From Drechslerella dactyloides (Eukaryota; Ascomycota; Orbiliomycetes; Orbiliales; Orbiliaceae): 64,000 nucleotides of DNA. The first letter of the stretch is position 1, and each line of letters starts with the position of its first letter. The position numbers and the translations under genes are program-made. The notes below the pieces were generated by a model. That model ran no database searches. It was not told the origin of the DNA and worked only from the letters and a program-made list of their open reading frames with translations. The stretch lies in NCBI GenBank assembly GCA_020064725.1, contig JAGTWJ010000002.1, forward strand, positions 3,596,001 to 3,660,000, written 5' to 3'. Of the stretch, positions 11,952 to 23,685 are shown piece by piece.

Positions 11952-14900
11952 ATGCTTAGTTCAAACACTCTGCTTCTGCATGACCTGGGCCCGAAACGAA
12001 GCCTCATCGCGATCGGCTGTCGGGTTCCAACGTATACGGCCGGTCTACACCCTCACCACCAGCCTTATTCAATAGGCTACCCGTACACGAATCCGCCTGT
12101 ACCGTTTCCTGTTAACACAGGACGCTACAACCTTACGTCTAACACGATGTCAGAATACCAAATGTCAACATCGGCTGGGGCGCCTGTAAGTTGCTATCGC
12201 ACGTTGTCTGTTCGTGGATTCATAGGCGGCTAACCGGTGCATCTTGCAAAATAGAATCGAAACGGCCGCCTGGGAGATGCGTCTACTCTCTCCGCATCGA
12301 AGCCAATCAACCAGAACAACGTGGACGACTTAATGGCCCCACAGTCGTCTTCTCTTAGCCAGAGTCTGGGCAACGGGTCGAGTTGGGATATCTGGGGGAA
12401 ACGGACATTCGTAACACAAAGTTCGCAAGGTACTTCGATCAGGATTCTCAAGCAGATTACTGCGGTTAGACTAACATGGATTAGATGAGCACGTCGAGGG
12501 CAAAACGGGATCTTCAGCACTTGGTGGAGAGTACGATGCTTGGCCGGCGGCTAAATCGAACTGGGTAGGAGGAACATCTCCCGGATCGTCAACGATCAAC
12601 CAAGCATCCAGATCCCCTGGCAGATTTCACGCGGAAACCAACGGACATCCTGAGAATCGCAGCCGCCAAGGCAGCCCTTCGCCTTTCTTTGGTACCTCCT
12701 TCACCCCAACATCGTCTTCTCTGCTAGAGAATGCTCGCTTCTCGGAACAGCTCGACCAAAACGACAGTGGAAGAGGACGATCGACAGATGGGAGAAGGGC
12801 TTTTGGCAAGCACCAGCGCTTCAAATCTGTCGGACAGTCAGTTTTTGACGACGATAGGCGCATGCATCAGATGCTAGGCGGGCTTGAACCTGAAACTCAA
12901 CGTGGTCGTGTAATGTCAACATCTCACGCCCTTGATATGATGGGAAACCTGGGAAGCATCAACAGCAACATCGATAGGAGCGAGAGCCTGCCTCCACGTC
13001 AACGAAACCATTCCATCTCACCATATGAAGCCGGCGAGAAGGACGCTTTTGGGAATTACACCATGATACCCGGCCCCGTTGGTCACCAATCCCAGCAATC
13101 TCGATCCAGATTCGATGACTTCTCTGGGCCTCCACAGCATGAAGGCGATAATCTTTCTGCTTTCCGCCACATGTCGCTCGATGAAGGTGGCCAGGACCCC
13201 TTCAACGGCGAACGGCGCCGCAGCCTCTTTGCTCCTTACAGCCAGAACCCGGTGCAGCAAAACCCTTACCCACGATTGAGTGACTACACGTTCCCGAGAA
13301 ACGAAATTAGCCAAAGAAGCGGGTTCCCATCCTATTCACCATGGAACCGTGCTGAGCCGCCATCAGGTAAATGTCTTAGCAGCCCCGTTCCCACTAGATC
13401 AACTCCACTAACTCGAGCCCCAGACAACTTCCAGGATTATCGCATGGGATCCCAATTCGGCAACAACTTCCCTGGCTCTAACGACGTCTCCAGTAACGGA
13501 TACCGCCGAAGCATATCTGGCGCATTCTACCCAACTGATCATTCGCCTCAGCACATGTCCTCCAGACATAACAGCGTGGTATGTAAAACTTTCAAACCTT
13601 TGTTAGATGTCCAGTACTAACTTGAACTAGAATTATGGCAACGCAGGGCACAGAGACAATGGTGCACAATTCTACCCTCAGTTTGGGCAGTCTGTGTTCG
13701 ACTCCGGCACTGCATCGCCATTCACGAGAATGTCGTACCCTGGGTCGCCGATGAGCACAAATAACGCGTCCCTTGCAACGCAGCCACGTCGCGGCGAGGA
13801 GCTGAACTTGAGAAGCATGTTGCTTGAAGACTTCCGAAAGAATGCTAAGACTAAGCGATACGAACTTAAGGTATGCTGTCGGTTTATAGATCCCCAAAGC
13901 TTTGATCTCTTATGCTTACACATTATGTCTAGGATATCTACAACCACGTTGTTGAATTCAGCGGAGACCAGCATGGTTCCCGATTTATTCAACAGAAGCT
14001 CGAATCCGCTAACTCGGACGAAAAGGATGTCATATTCTCGGAGATTCGCCCGAACGCACTTCAGCTGATGACTGATGTTTTTGGAAACTACGTCATCCAG
14101 AAGTTCTTTGAGCACGGTAATCAACTTCAGAAAGCCATGCTGGCCAAGCAAATGGAGGGACACGTGCTTAAGCTGTCTCTGCAAATGTACGGATGTCGAG
14201 TGGTCCAAAAGGTATTGAGCGTCGTGCAATCCCTCGACGAAGCTTTCATAGACTAACCTTGATATTAGGCTCTCGAGCATGTCCTGACCGAGCAGCAAGC
14301 CACCCTGATCAAAGAAATCGATGGACATGTCCTGAAATGTGTGAAGGATCAGAACGGCAACCATGTTGTTCAGAAAGCTATCGAGCGCGTGCCTGCCCAT
14401 CACATCGAGTTCATTCTGAAAGCCTTCAAGGGCCAGGTTCAAACTTTGGCCACCCACCCGTACGGCTGCCGCGTCATTCAAAGAATGTTGGAACATTGCG
14501 ATGAGCCTGCACAGTCCTCGATCCTTCAGGAGCTCAACATGTGCTTGTACGCACTTATTCAGGACCAATATGGCAATTATGTATGTTTGGCATTGGATCC
14601 TAAGCTGTGTGTTTTGGCTAACATTCGCAATAGGTCACACAGCACGTCATCGAACATGGAAAGCCGGACGACCGTGCCAAGATTATTCAGGTCGTTACTC
14701 AGCATGTTATCCAATTCTCCAAGTACGTACCAGAAACAGTATTGCCAATGGAGTTCCAATCTGACCAATCTGCAATAGACACAAGTTTGCCTCGAACGTC
14801 GTCGAAAAGAGCATCCAATACGGGAACGAGCAGCAACGCAAAGACATTCTTAGCATAATCGTGACCCCAAAGAGTACCGATGGTCCGCCGCCCCTGCAGA

Positions 14901-15332
14901 CGCTCATGAAGGACCAATACGGAAACTACGTGATCCGTAAGTTTCACACATCTCGTTCTTTTCTTGTATCATACTAATTTGGTAATATCAGAGAAACTTC
15001 TGTTCCTTCTCGATGAGGAGGACAAGGATACCTTGATCGAAAGTATCAAGCCACAGCTGCAAAACTTGAAGCGATTCAGCTATGGAAAGCAGCTTAGTGC
15101 TGTAAGTTTCAAGAACCCTTCGACCGAATCTGATCAACCAATACTAATAATAACTGTACAGATCGAGAAGCTTATCGCTAGTTCGTCTCCCTCATCGGGC
15201 GCAGCATCACCCTCAAACCACTCCACAGTCGCCGCCCTTCCGGTTCCCACAACTTCAGAAGTTTCTTCTGCGGCTTCGTTCCACTCTCCTTCAGAACAGG
15301 ACACTATCAATAGCTCGCCACCAGAAAAATAG
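11952..15332 (+). CDS. PUF3: Pumilio-family RNA-binding protein (Puf3/PUM1 type)
   Basis: The protein binds 3' UTR elements and recruits deadenylation or decapping machinery in the cytoplasm. Ten exons join in frame: 11952-12185, 12255-12429, 12485-13578, 13631-13870, 13933-14211, 14269-14580, 14634-14722, 14779-14936, 14992-15101 and 15162-15332, giving 953 residues. Residues 1-550 are Ser/Asn/Gln/Pro-rich and disordered. The Pumilio domain covers about 555-900. Eight RNA-reading helices are visible: SRFIQ (597), NYVIQ (633), CRVVQ (669), NHVVQ (705), CRVIQ (741), NYVTQ (777), SNVVE (813) and NYVIQ (857). This set equals that of PUM1/Puf3, so the predicted target is UGUAUAUA. The tail after 903 is Ser/Pro-rich. 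The start at 11952 (AAA before ATG) is the longest choice; an in-frame ATG at 12147 is possible. The long pyrimidine-rich leader suggests post-transcriptional control. Confidence 0.92.
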
Positions 15333-17330
15333 ACTTTTTGGGTTGACAAATCCGTCAACTCTTAAATCGGACCATTCCGATTACACCGATTTTACCACAC
15401 GATTCGTACAAGCTCATTCATACCCAGCGAACCATGGTTACTTTTGCGTATCTCCTGAAGTTTCAGCAATTGCGATCTTGTGGTCCCGGGATCGCTAATA
15501 CCCGTCTTTTCGTCATCCTTTTAATCTTCACAACTGTTTTATATTTTCCATCAAGCGCTTTAAGCTGATCTCCGAACATATATCATTCTGCACGGTTTGT
15601 CTTTTTATTGTCGCATTTACTTCAGCATTCTTCACGCAGGTTAGAAAAAGGGAATGCAACTTCGCTGGTCACTGAGGATGAATTGGCATGTTGTCTTTTT
15701 TCTGTTTTTGATGTGTCACTGCACTGGGGATGGATTATCTCCCTCCCCATTTAATGTTCCCCAAACATCCACCACTGTATCCTTTTCCTTTCGTTGTAAT
15801 TACTTCCGACACTATCACTTTGTATTTTGAGTTTCTCTGGGTCGTTATTATACATCTGCCACCCTTGCGCGAACATTACACACAGCTATCGCTTCGTCCC
15901 GTTGTTCTTCCGTCTGATTTTATGCGACTTGTATTCATGATCACGAGTTCCTTCTCTTCTTTATAAAAAGAATGTCTTGTTGTCTCTTTTTGCTTTAACG
16001 GGGCATTGGGTTTTGCTTTTCTGTCTCAGACTTCTTCTGCCTGCGATATTATCTTTCTTCTCTGATAGTATTATTATCTTATTTTTTTTTCGAGGCAACG
16101 AGCGTCATGTTGCACAAGATGAAGCAGGAGCTTGAGACGGTATATCTCTGGTCGCTGCATGCAGGATGCATTCGAGATCTCGTGTTCGTGGGATATCACA
16201 TCGACGCTAACTACTCGAGCTATATCCTTCCTTTGCATTTTGTTTGTGGATCGACGTATTCATATTAATTCTGCTTCTTCGAGTGTTCGCGAATATTATC
16301 GATATTAATTGATGCATGCGTTTATTGTCTTTTGGAATTTTTTACTTTTGCGGCCTGTCGTTTCTGCTGGTATACCTCCGACGGACGTTTACATCTTTTT
16401 AATCTCACCATCCTTTGGCTGTTTTGTTCTTCGACCTCTTCCTTGGTTAATTTCCTTGAGTTTCCTTTCGTCTAGCGGGCTGAGATAAGATACATGCATG
16501 TAGACAGACAAAACACACACCTCTCTTCTTAATTTGAATCCAGAAACAGATATACCGAGATAACATGCATGAATACTGCTGCTCCTAAGCTTCGTCGACG
16601 AAGGATCCAGAGTTCTAGCCAAATTATTTGTATGTGGACATGCATCTTATACGCGGGTGGTAATAGTATAGTAAGTACTGTCTTGTATATCTGTACACAA
16701 TTGTACCTGCAGTAGCCTCGCGATCGCGCATGTCGGCGTGCATGCGAGTATTAATGCGTGCATGGAAGCCCCTGCGTGATGCATCGACTTATAAAATTAG
16801 ATAATGGCGGGCGTATCGTACATTATATTAAGCTATATCTGTTATGCATCCTGCATGCAAGTGCTGACGACAGCGCAATTAATCAATGCTCGACAGCATG
16901 CAAGCTTGACCATTAATTAAGGACAGCTAGCTTTGTCAGGTCGTACGAACATTTGCTAACACTCGATCACCATGGCCAATTTATAATCTACATGCGTGGA
17001 CTCTCGTTTTCCATGAGGTCGGAAATTAATCAAGCATACATGCACACGCAGTCAATCAACAGCTTTTAAATTGTTCTATAGTATAGAATAGAATAGAATA
17101 GGATAGGATAGGGTAGAAGGGGTGGTGGTTGTCTCTGCTCTCGTTCATAGGTGTGATATCGCCATACCAAGCATACCTGCGCGGCTGGCTAACTAACGTT
17201 ATAACTAGTATCTACAATCCACAATGCGTGCGAAAATGTTTTCCACCGATAAAACACAATAAAGATATACTAGCTATCATCATGATGCTATCAGATGGGT
17301 GGGGCTGCTCGTGCCTCTGAGAGCGGTCTC
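15333..17330. other. Convergent intergenic region between PUF and CSE1
   Basis: The first 700 nt are T-rich on the plus strand and probably contain the PUF 3' UTR. Beyond about 16.6 kb there are many TGCATG-type palindromic hexamers and AT-rich patches. No protein-coding signal is seen. A pentamer repeat at 17081-17116 lies just before the CSE1 stop. Confidence 0.55.
17081..17116. repeat. Pentanucleotide microsatellite (ATAGA/ATAGG type)
   Basis: Seven tandem five-base units read GTATA, GAATA (three times), GGATA (twice) and GGGTA. The progressive A-to-G change along the array suggests drift of an older perfect repeat. It lies in the probable CSE1 3' flank. Confidence 0.8.
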
Positions 17331-20300
17331 TCACGCATATCCTTCCAGCACAGCCCGCTCCTCGGGGCCGAGCTCGTTGATCCGCGCCTTGAACGCCTCG
17401 CTCTTCTTCACTTCGACGCCGACCCACTTGCGTGCGTCGACGATCTCTGGGAATGGATCGACCACGCCCTTCCGTGCCGTGTTCAGCGTCGCGAAGCTCA
17501 CGCTGAACGACACGTCGTCAAGATCGGCCTCCGTCGTCTGGTCGTACGCGTCTCCGGCAGCAGGCACGGGCGGCACCTCAAGCAGCTTGAGGAGTGTGGT
17601 GACGCTAGCAGGCCACATGTTTGCGTACGGGCTGCCGGGTGTCGCGAGCTCGGTGGAGGCGGTGACGAGGCGGGTGAGACCGACGACGGCGATCTTGCGG
17701 TCGAGGTACTTGGTCAGCTTGCGGGTGTGTCCGACGATGAAGGCCTTGTACATCTCGCCAAATATCTTTGCCTGCACGCTGTCGATGGCGCGGATGGCCC
17801 AGTCCGGGCCGGCGCCTTGCTCGACGCGCGAGCAGAGGAGGAAGAAGAACTTGTCGAACCGCAAGACCATGCTTTCGGTGCGTGAACCAGACAGCCGTGT
17901 CATAATGATCTGGAAAACCTGGCCGATGAAGGGGCCGAGTGCCGGCGCGGGAAAATTGCTGACGACGCCTTCGAGGAGTTCGAAGCCGGACGCATCGGTG
18001 GATTTGGCACTCATCAATTTCTGGTAGATACCAAGGATGGGTACGAGCTGGTTGTTTTGTAGGATGTGGTCGGCCCCACGCGTGCAGATGGCGTTGAGCA
18101 GGCGTACGAGCGCGGGTATGTTGCCACGGGTCTCCCAGAGAGCGGCTGTAAGGATCGGCTGGATGAGGACCTTGTACAGCTCTGGCAGTGGCGCTTTCGG
18201 ATTACATTCAAGCAGCAGGCCGAGCAGTTGGAAGACGTAGGGCGTGAACTCGGCGACTTCATTCTGGAGAACAGCCATGAATGGCTGATTCAAACGTTCT
18301 TCAAGCTTATCCGGGTTGATGGGGCCAACAAAGCGGATCAAAGCGCCGAGTGCCTCAAAGTGGTAATGGTTGAAGCGAGGGTTGCTTGGGTTCTGGCTGA
18401 TCTTGTTGGTGATGTCGATGAGGTTTTGGAGGGCGAATTCAGCGTTGGCGGCGATATCCTCGCGGCAGATGATGAGTATCCGCATTACACAGCGCATGAG
18501 GAATTCGTTCTCTGCAATCTTCTCGGGCGTACCGCCTTTGTTGATAAGTTTGAAGAGCTGAGCGAGCAGGTCGCCCGAGGCTGGGCTGATCTCCTCCTTG
18601 GAGAAGAGGGGTTTCTTGTCAGGTTGCTGAAGGTAGAGGATCCGCTCGATCGTGATTGCAGAATACGTGTACGTAACATAGTCTGGCGAGGCGAGGTGGT
18701 TGATTAGTAGTGGGATGGCCTGGATTAGCTGGTCCTTTGTGAACTGGCTCCGGAAAGTGTAGATGTATCTGATGGCATCGACCTTGAGGATAGCGTGCAC
18801 CTCGCCCACGCCTTTGATCAGATCCGGTGCGACGTTTCTTTGGAAGAAATCGACGACGTCCACTAGCATATTTGTTGAGCTGACACCATACTGTGTTATA
18901 ACACCCTTGACGGCAATCGAGGTAAACAGGTATAGGGCTGTGTCCTTCGACTTCCAATTCTGCTTTGGGTTTTGGTCGTAGTTCCGCAAAAAGTTTTCGA
19001 TATGACGAGTAGTGACTTCGGTGACGTTACCCTCGAACTGCTCCATAAGCTGCCGAAGGAAGTCGTTCGCCGCTCTACGGCGTGTGTCACTGTCGGACCC
19101 TTCCAAGTCACGCCGGATAAACTCGATCGGGTCGTCATCGAATAACTCCTCGTCCGATGCTAGAGGATGGTCAGATTGTGCTTTAGCAAGATCCGCTTGT
19201 GGTAGGCAACTTACCTCGCAGCGTCATATTGGGAATTACGATTTTCGAGATGACCTCCTCGAGATGACCACTGAATACGTTCTTGTGTCGCTCATTCCTG
19301 GCGACAGATGTTAAGAACCTTAATGCTTTGCTCACAAGCTGCATCAGAAGTCAGTCTTAGATCCTACGGCCCTGGGTACCGATTCCAACTATCTATATCG
19401 ACACTTACGATATCGTATTTGGGCTCCATGCCGATTGTCGTCAAAAGATTCCAAGTTGCATCCGCAAAGTTGGGCGTCAGACCGCCGAATGCATCCTCGT
19501 ACTTCTGCATGTAAAGCACCAGTATCTCGCAAATTCCAGCCTTGACGTACTCCTCCAAGCCAGCCTCATCTTCATCATCTGTAGCGAGTAACGGACTTGT
19601 AGTCGTCAAGTACTTATGGAACAGCTGCATTATACTCTGGAGGTTATCTTCGAACACAGGAGGTAGCTCCTGGCAGCTGAGATCGAAGAAGATCTTGATG
19701 AGGAGATTCAGGACTTTGTACAGCTCTGTGAGCTTAGCCTTGTCGTTCGCGCTTGATGTTATCAACGCATCTGTGGCCTGCTGTACGTTAGCTGGGTGCT
19801 GGCTGTGAAGCACGGACCAGGAGGTGAAGGGAGGGACGGACCTGCAACAGTGCCAGGTACGGCTGGCCGAACGTCTCGAGGACGTGTAGAATCTCCAGGA
19901 ACAGCTCGTCTGAGCGGAATAGCGGCCGCCATCGCTTGAATATTGAGTGGGCGACGGTCAAGACGCCTGCTGTAACGGCTGGGTTCTCCGCGTCTAGCTT
20001 GGAGGCTAGTTCCTACACCAAATTTCAATCTTAGCGGAGCTGCATCAAGCTGTAGAATTGATGTAGTGGTGCTTCGTACCCTCACGAGCGTGTCCCACCG
20101 CTTGTAAAAATCGCTGTCGGCAATCACGCTGATGGCCTCACCGATCTGGACTTGCAGATTAGGCGGCACAGCGATCATGACACCGAGCAGCTCGCGCTTG
20201 ATCGCCTCGACATCGTTGGGGGCGAACTTGTGGTTGCCTTCTTCGTCCTGTGCGTTGAGTCAGCAGGGTATCCTAGGATAGCAGGTAGAGGTGGATGTGG

Positions 20301-20606
20301 AGACGAACGGCCCAGCTCCGACGGATGAGGTTTTTGAAGAAGAGAGCGCCTGCGAGGCGGACGTTGATGGGTAGCTCGGGCGTTTTGACGGTGAGTAGCA
20401 GCATCAATGGGAAGCCCGGGGTGGTTTCGACCGCCTTGAGCTGCTTTTCGGCTAGAATTACACGCGTTAGCTGGGAGCTTCGCGAACAGGCAAATTCGCA
20501 GACAGCAGGTGCGTGTCTGGACGTGGCTGAGCTTACCTTCTCTGCTCTGGGCGTGGTCTAGGGACTTGGCCAGCAGTTCGGCCAGCTGTCTGGTATTGTC
20601 ATCCAT
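17331..20606 (-). CDS. CSE1: Exportin-2, importin-alpha re-exporter
   Basis: Cse1/CAS is the karyopherin that binds RanGTP and importin-alpha in the nucleus and returns importin-alpha to the cytoplasm. Seven exons in transcript order are 20537-20606, 20309-20451, 20080-20247, 19842-20012, 19409-19780, 19215-19338 and 17331-19159, giving 958 residues, the normal family length. The N terminus (MDDNTRQLAELLAKSL) and the importin-beta N-terminal domain with LAGALFFKNLIRRSW...DEEGNHKF are typical. The rest is HEAT-repeat helices through a conserved last exon of over 600 residues. The exon 2 donor is GTTCGT rather than GTANGT, chosen because it restores W-A-D-E-E-G-N-H. The intron before exon 5 ends CAGCAG, so one Gln may be optional. 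The gene is essential in yeast (established knowledge). Confidence 0.95.
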
Positions 20607-20994
20607 CGCGAAGACGTGGAAGGAGGGGAGAAAGGTGGGAGCTACAGTGACGTCGACAGCAGCGGCGGCGAGCGGGCTGATTGGATCGCGGGGAAAGAGC
20701 GGAATGATACTGATGGGATTGAATCGATACTGGTGCGGCAGGGGCCGGTGTCCCAGTGTTTTCGCGGTGGTTGGAAGGATATGGCGGACAGCAGGATCGC
20801 GAAAGAGGAGGATGGAGGAGGAGGAGGGGAGGAGCAGAAGCGCGCGAAAAGAGCGAGCGAGCTGCCATCAGAATTTCCAACACGTCAAACGCGCGACAGG
20901 CCCAGCAGGATCCGTGCTTTGATTCTATCGCCACCCTTCTAGCTAAGAACCTTATCTACAAATTACAGGCAAAGAATGTATCCTAGCGCGACTT
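20607..20994. other. CSE1 upstream region
   Basis: This 388-bp gap lies between the CSE1 start and the stop of the next gene on the same strand. It must hold the CSE1 promoter and the 3' end of that gene. The purine-rich stretch at 20790-20850 (plus strand) is a CT-rich tract in the CSE1 sense. Confidence 0.5.
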
Positions 20995-21750
20995 TTAAGC
21001 ACCATCTGTCCGTGCGCTCTCCTTCTTCTGCCAGCTCCTCCACCGCCGCCCATAAACCGCCTCGCACATCGGCGAGCGCTCATACGTGCCCATCTTTCTC
21101 AGCAACCTAGCATACAGACCGGCCAGATGCTCCACATAGCGCTGGCGGGTCACGCGATCCCATGGCCTGGGCACCAATACAATCTGCTCCGTCAGCGCCG
21201 CTTCTATCATGGGGTCGTAGTCGGGGATCCGGCTGAGGACCTTCGCGCCGTCTTCCGTGAAGACCTCCTGAACGAGGAACTGAAGGAGCTGGAATTCATC
21301 GTTCGGCATCGCTTGCAGAAACTGGAGGGCCTGCGGATTGATATGGACCTGCGAGGTGGGCAGGACGACGTGCTGGATCTTGGTGTATTTAGGACGGGAG
21401 GATAGGCAGAGCATGCAGAAGAGGAGGCTTGTGAGTGGATGTCTGGGCTTCAGTTCCGGCGTCGTTGGGCGCTCAGGCGGCTTGTCTCTGACGGTCGACC
21501 GCGATTTCTGGCTGAACGAGACTGACGAACGGGGCGGGCGGTCCGCCGGAAGTGGTGACGTTGCTGACGATGAACGTGAGGGCACCGCTGGTGCCAGCGC
21601 CGGCGCCGGCTGTGACTGTGCAGTGGTTGGTGCCGGTGGCCCTGCAGGCTCCGACGCAGATAGCTGCTGTTCCCTTGATTCATTCTTTTCGCCTGCCGAC
21701 AATTCTATTGTCCAACCGGGGTTGAAGATGTGAGGGTCGAGGTCTGCCAT
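20995..21750 (-). CDS. Unrecognised 251-residue protein
   Basis: This is an intronless frame. The in-frame ATG at 21810 would add 20 residues, but a TATA-like element at about 21831-21839 lies only some 25 nt above it. The ATG at 21750 (ACACAATGG, MADLDPHIFNPGW) is therefore preferred. Residues 30-110 are Ala/Pro/Ser-rich and disordered. The C-terminal 140 residues look folded and helical, with KYTKIQHVVLPTSQ, ALQFLQAMPNDEFQLLQFLVQEVF, and an Arg/Trp-rich end YGRRWRSWQKK. A short hydrophobic Cys-containing stretch (LLFCMLCLSS) separates the two halves but is too short to be a convincing membrane span. I know no family to assign. Its spacing to CSE1, same strand, does not imply joint function. 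Confidence 0.65.
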   Translation of the reverse strand: MADLDPHIFNPGWTIELSAGEKNESREQQLSASEPAGPPAPTTAQSQPAPALAPAVPSRSSSATSPLPADRPPRSSVSFSQKSRSTVRDKPPERPTTPELKPRHPLTSLLFCMLCLSSRPKYTKIQHVVLPTSQVHINPQALQFLQAMPNDEFQLLQFLVQEVFTEDGAKVLSRIPDYDPMIEAALTEQIVLVPRPWDRVTRQRYVEHLAGLYARLLRKMGTYERSPMCEAVYGRRWRSWQKKESARTDGA

Positions 21751-22118
21751 TGTGTCGTGTGAGAGGTGGTATGTATGTAGGATGCAGGTTTGATTTGGGA
21801 GTGAGATCAAGTCGGCGGGGGAGGGGGACTTATAATATACGAGGCGAATCGATCGCCAGGCGAGGGAGATGCATGTATGCAGCGCTAATCGCGCCCTTCA
21901 AGGAAAAGCATCCGCCGTAATGCACGCACGCTGAGCATGAAAGAAACGTGGAACGGTGAATGCATGGACGCATTGAGAATGATGCGATAACAGGCGGCAG
22001 CTGGCATGAAAATGAATTGTCTATCCAACAAAAATCAACCTACTAGTGTACATTTCCCGTAAAACGCCCCAAACACCCCTGGTTAAATCCTAAACCCATC
22101 TACTTCGTCGCTGCCATG
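21751..22118. other. Short intergenic region
   Basis: This 368-bp gap lies between the start of the 251-residue protein gene and the stop of HSH49, both on the minus strand. Apart from the TATA-like element nothing specific is seen. The part near 22118 should be the HSH49 3' UTR. Confidence 0.5.
21831..21839 (-). promoter_or_regulatory. TATA-like element
   Basis: TATAATATA on the plus strand reads TATATTATA in the gene sense. It lies about 80 bp before the ATG at 21750 and about 20 bp before the ATG at 21810, and this supports the downstream start for the 251-residue protein. Confidence 0.4.
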
Positions 22119-23463
22119 CTATCTCCTCTGGTTGAATCCTGCTGGCGGGGGCGGTACGCTTCCGTATGGCGCTCCAGCTGGCGGATACATCGGCGGCGCT
22201 CCTGGCGGCGGGACACCATATGGCGGCACTGCAGCTCCCCGCCCCATCGTCGCGGTAGCGAAGCCAGCTGGCGGATACACCTGCCCAAACCCTGCTGGCG
22301 GCGGCTGGGCTGGCGCACCGTATCCCGGTTGCGCATTGAAACCCAGCGGCGGCGGCGGTCGCGACGGCAGCCCATGCGCAGGGGGTGGGCCGCCCGCTGG
22401 CGGCCGGTAGCCGGCCTGCGGGTTTTGATACTGCGGTTGTGGGTTGTATCCTTGGGGTGGGTACCCGGTCGGCAGCTGGGGCGGGTATCCTTGATGCGGC
22501 GGTTGTGCCTGTTGCATCTGCGGCTGACCGTATCCCTGTGGAGCTTGCGATTGCGGCGCGCCATGCGGAAGCTGCGGTGGTGCTGTAGCCGGTACTCCTG
22601 TCGCGGCTGCCGCAGCAGAAGCTTGCGGTTGCGAAGCTGGTGGGCCGCTGGGGGGCTGTCCGAGGAGGGCGGCGGGGAGAGCCTGAACTTGGACCTGGAC
22701 GTTGTTCTTGCGCGCCTGCGATGCGAGCAACCGCTCCGCCTGGTCGCCGTGGCGCTCGCCCTTGCCGTCCTTCTTGAACGCGTAGGAGACCGAGATCTCC
22801 TTGTTCATGAGGAACTGGTTGTTCATAGCCTCGACGGCCTTGTCGGAGGACTCGAAACTGTCGAAGGAGACGAAACCGAAGCCGCGAGATATGCCGTTCT
22901 CATCACGAGCGATCTAAAAACAACCACCACTTAGCACTGATAAAATAAAACGAGAAGCAGACTGAGTAATTCACGGGGATGGATGGGAGGACAAGCGTAC
23001 CTTTGGCGGCGCCGTAATTGTTCCAAATGTCATAAACGTATCGTACAGCGTCTTCTCATCCACCATCGAGTCCAGATTACCGATAAACAGCTCCGCGCCA
23101 ACCTCTACCGTCTTCTGCTTGTCCGCGCTCGCCTTGTTCACCCTGATCGGCTTCCCGAACAGACGGATTTGGTTCATGATGCGCGCGGCATACTCGGCAT
23201 CTTCCTCGGACATGAACTCGACGAAGCCGAAGCCCTGGTGTGTCTGCGTGACGCGGTCTTTGGGCAGGTGGACGTTTACGATGCGGCCGGCCTGGAGCAT
23301 GAGTTCCCAGACGATGGCGTCGGAGACGCGCTCATCCAGGTTGCCGATGTAGACGGTCTGCGACACAGAGGATTAGTTAGCATCTGTAGATAGAGTAGAG
23401 GGCGGGTTCAAGAGGGCGGAGACGTACTGCATCTTTGTCCTGCTCCCAGTGTTTGTTTGCCAT
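22119..23463 (-). CDS. HSH49: Splicing factor 3b subunit 4
   Basis: SF3B4/Hsh49/SAP49 is part of the SF3b complex of the U2 snRNP and contacts pre-mRNA near the branch site. Exons in transcript order are 23428-23463, 23001-23357 and 22119-22913, giving 395 residues. Exon 1 encodes only 12 residues (MANKHWEQDKDA). RRM1 has RNP2 VYIGNL at 14-19 and RNP1 QGFGFVEF at 53-60. RRM2 has LFIGNL at 102-107 and RGFGFVSF at 140-147. A basic linker (about 165-195) leads to a long Pro/Gly/Gln/Tyr-rich tail typical of SF3B4. The start lies 222 bp from the divergent MSS1 start, so the two probably share a promoter. Assignment is secure because both RRMs and the SF3B4-type tail are present in order. Confidence 0.95.
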
Positions 23464-23685
23464 GGCTGTCGGTGGAGTTTTGAGGTTTGGCGATGGATGG
23501 CGATGTGGCGGTTGAAGTTGCGTCGGGCGCGTTCAAAACGAAAGGTCGCTTGCAGCTGCAAGAGACACGGCGGGAGAAATGCCACGCGACAACGCACAAT
23601 TCTTTCCCAGAACTTCCCGAATCCAACTATCACCACTTCGGCAGGCTCATTTCTGTGTCGACAGTTCGTCGGCGAAGCAAGGTGG
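23464..23685. promoter_or_regulatory. Compact divergent promoter, HSH49 / MSS1
   Basis: Only 222 bp separate the two start codons, which point away from each other. Both leaders and promoters must fit within this space unless they overlap. No clear TATA box is visible. Confidence 0.6.
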
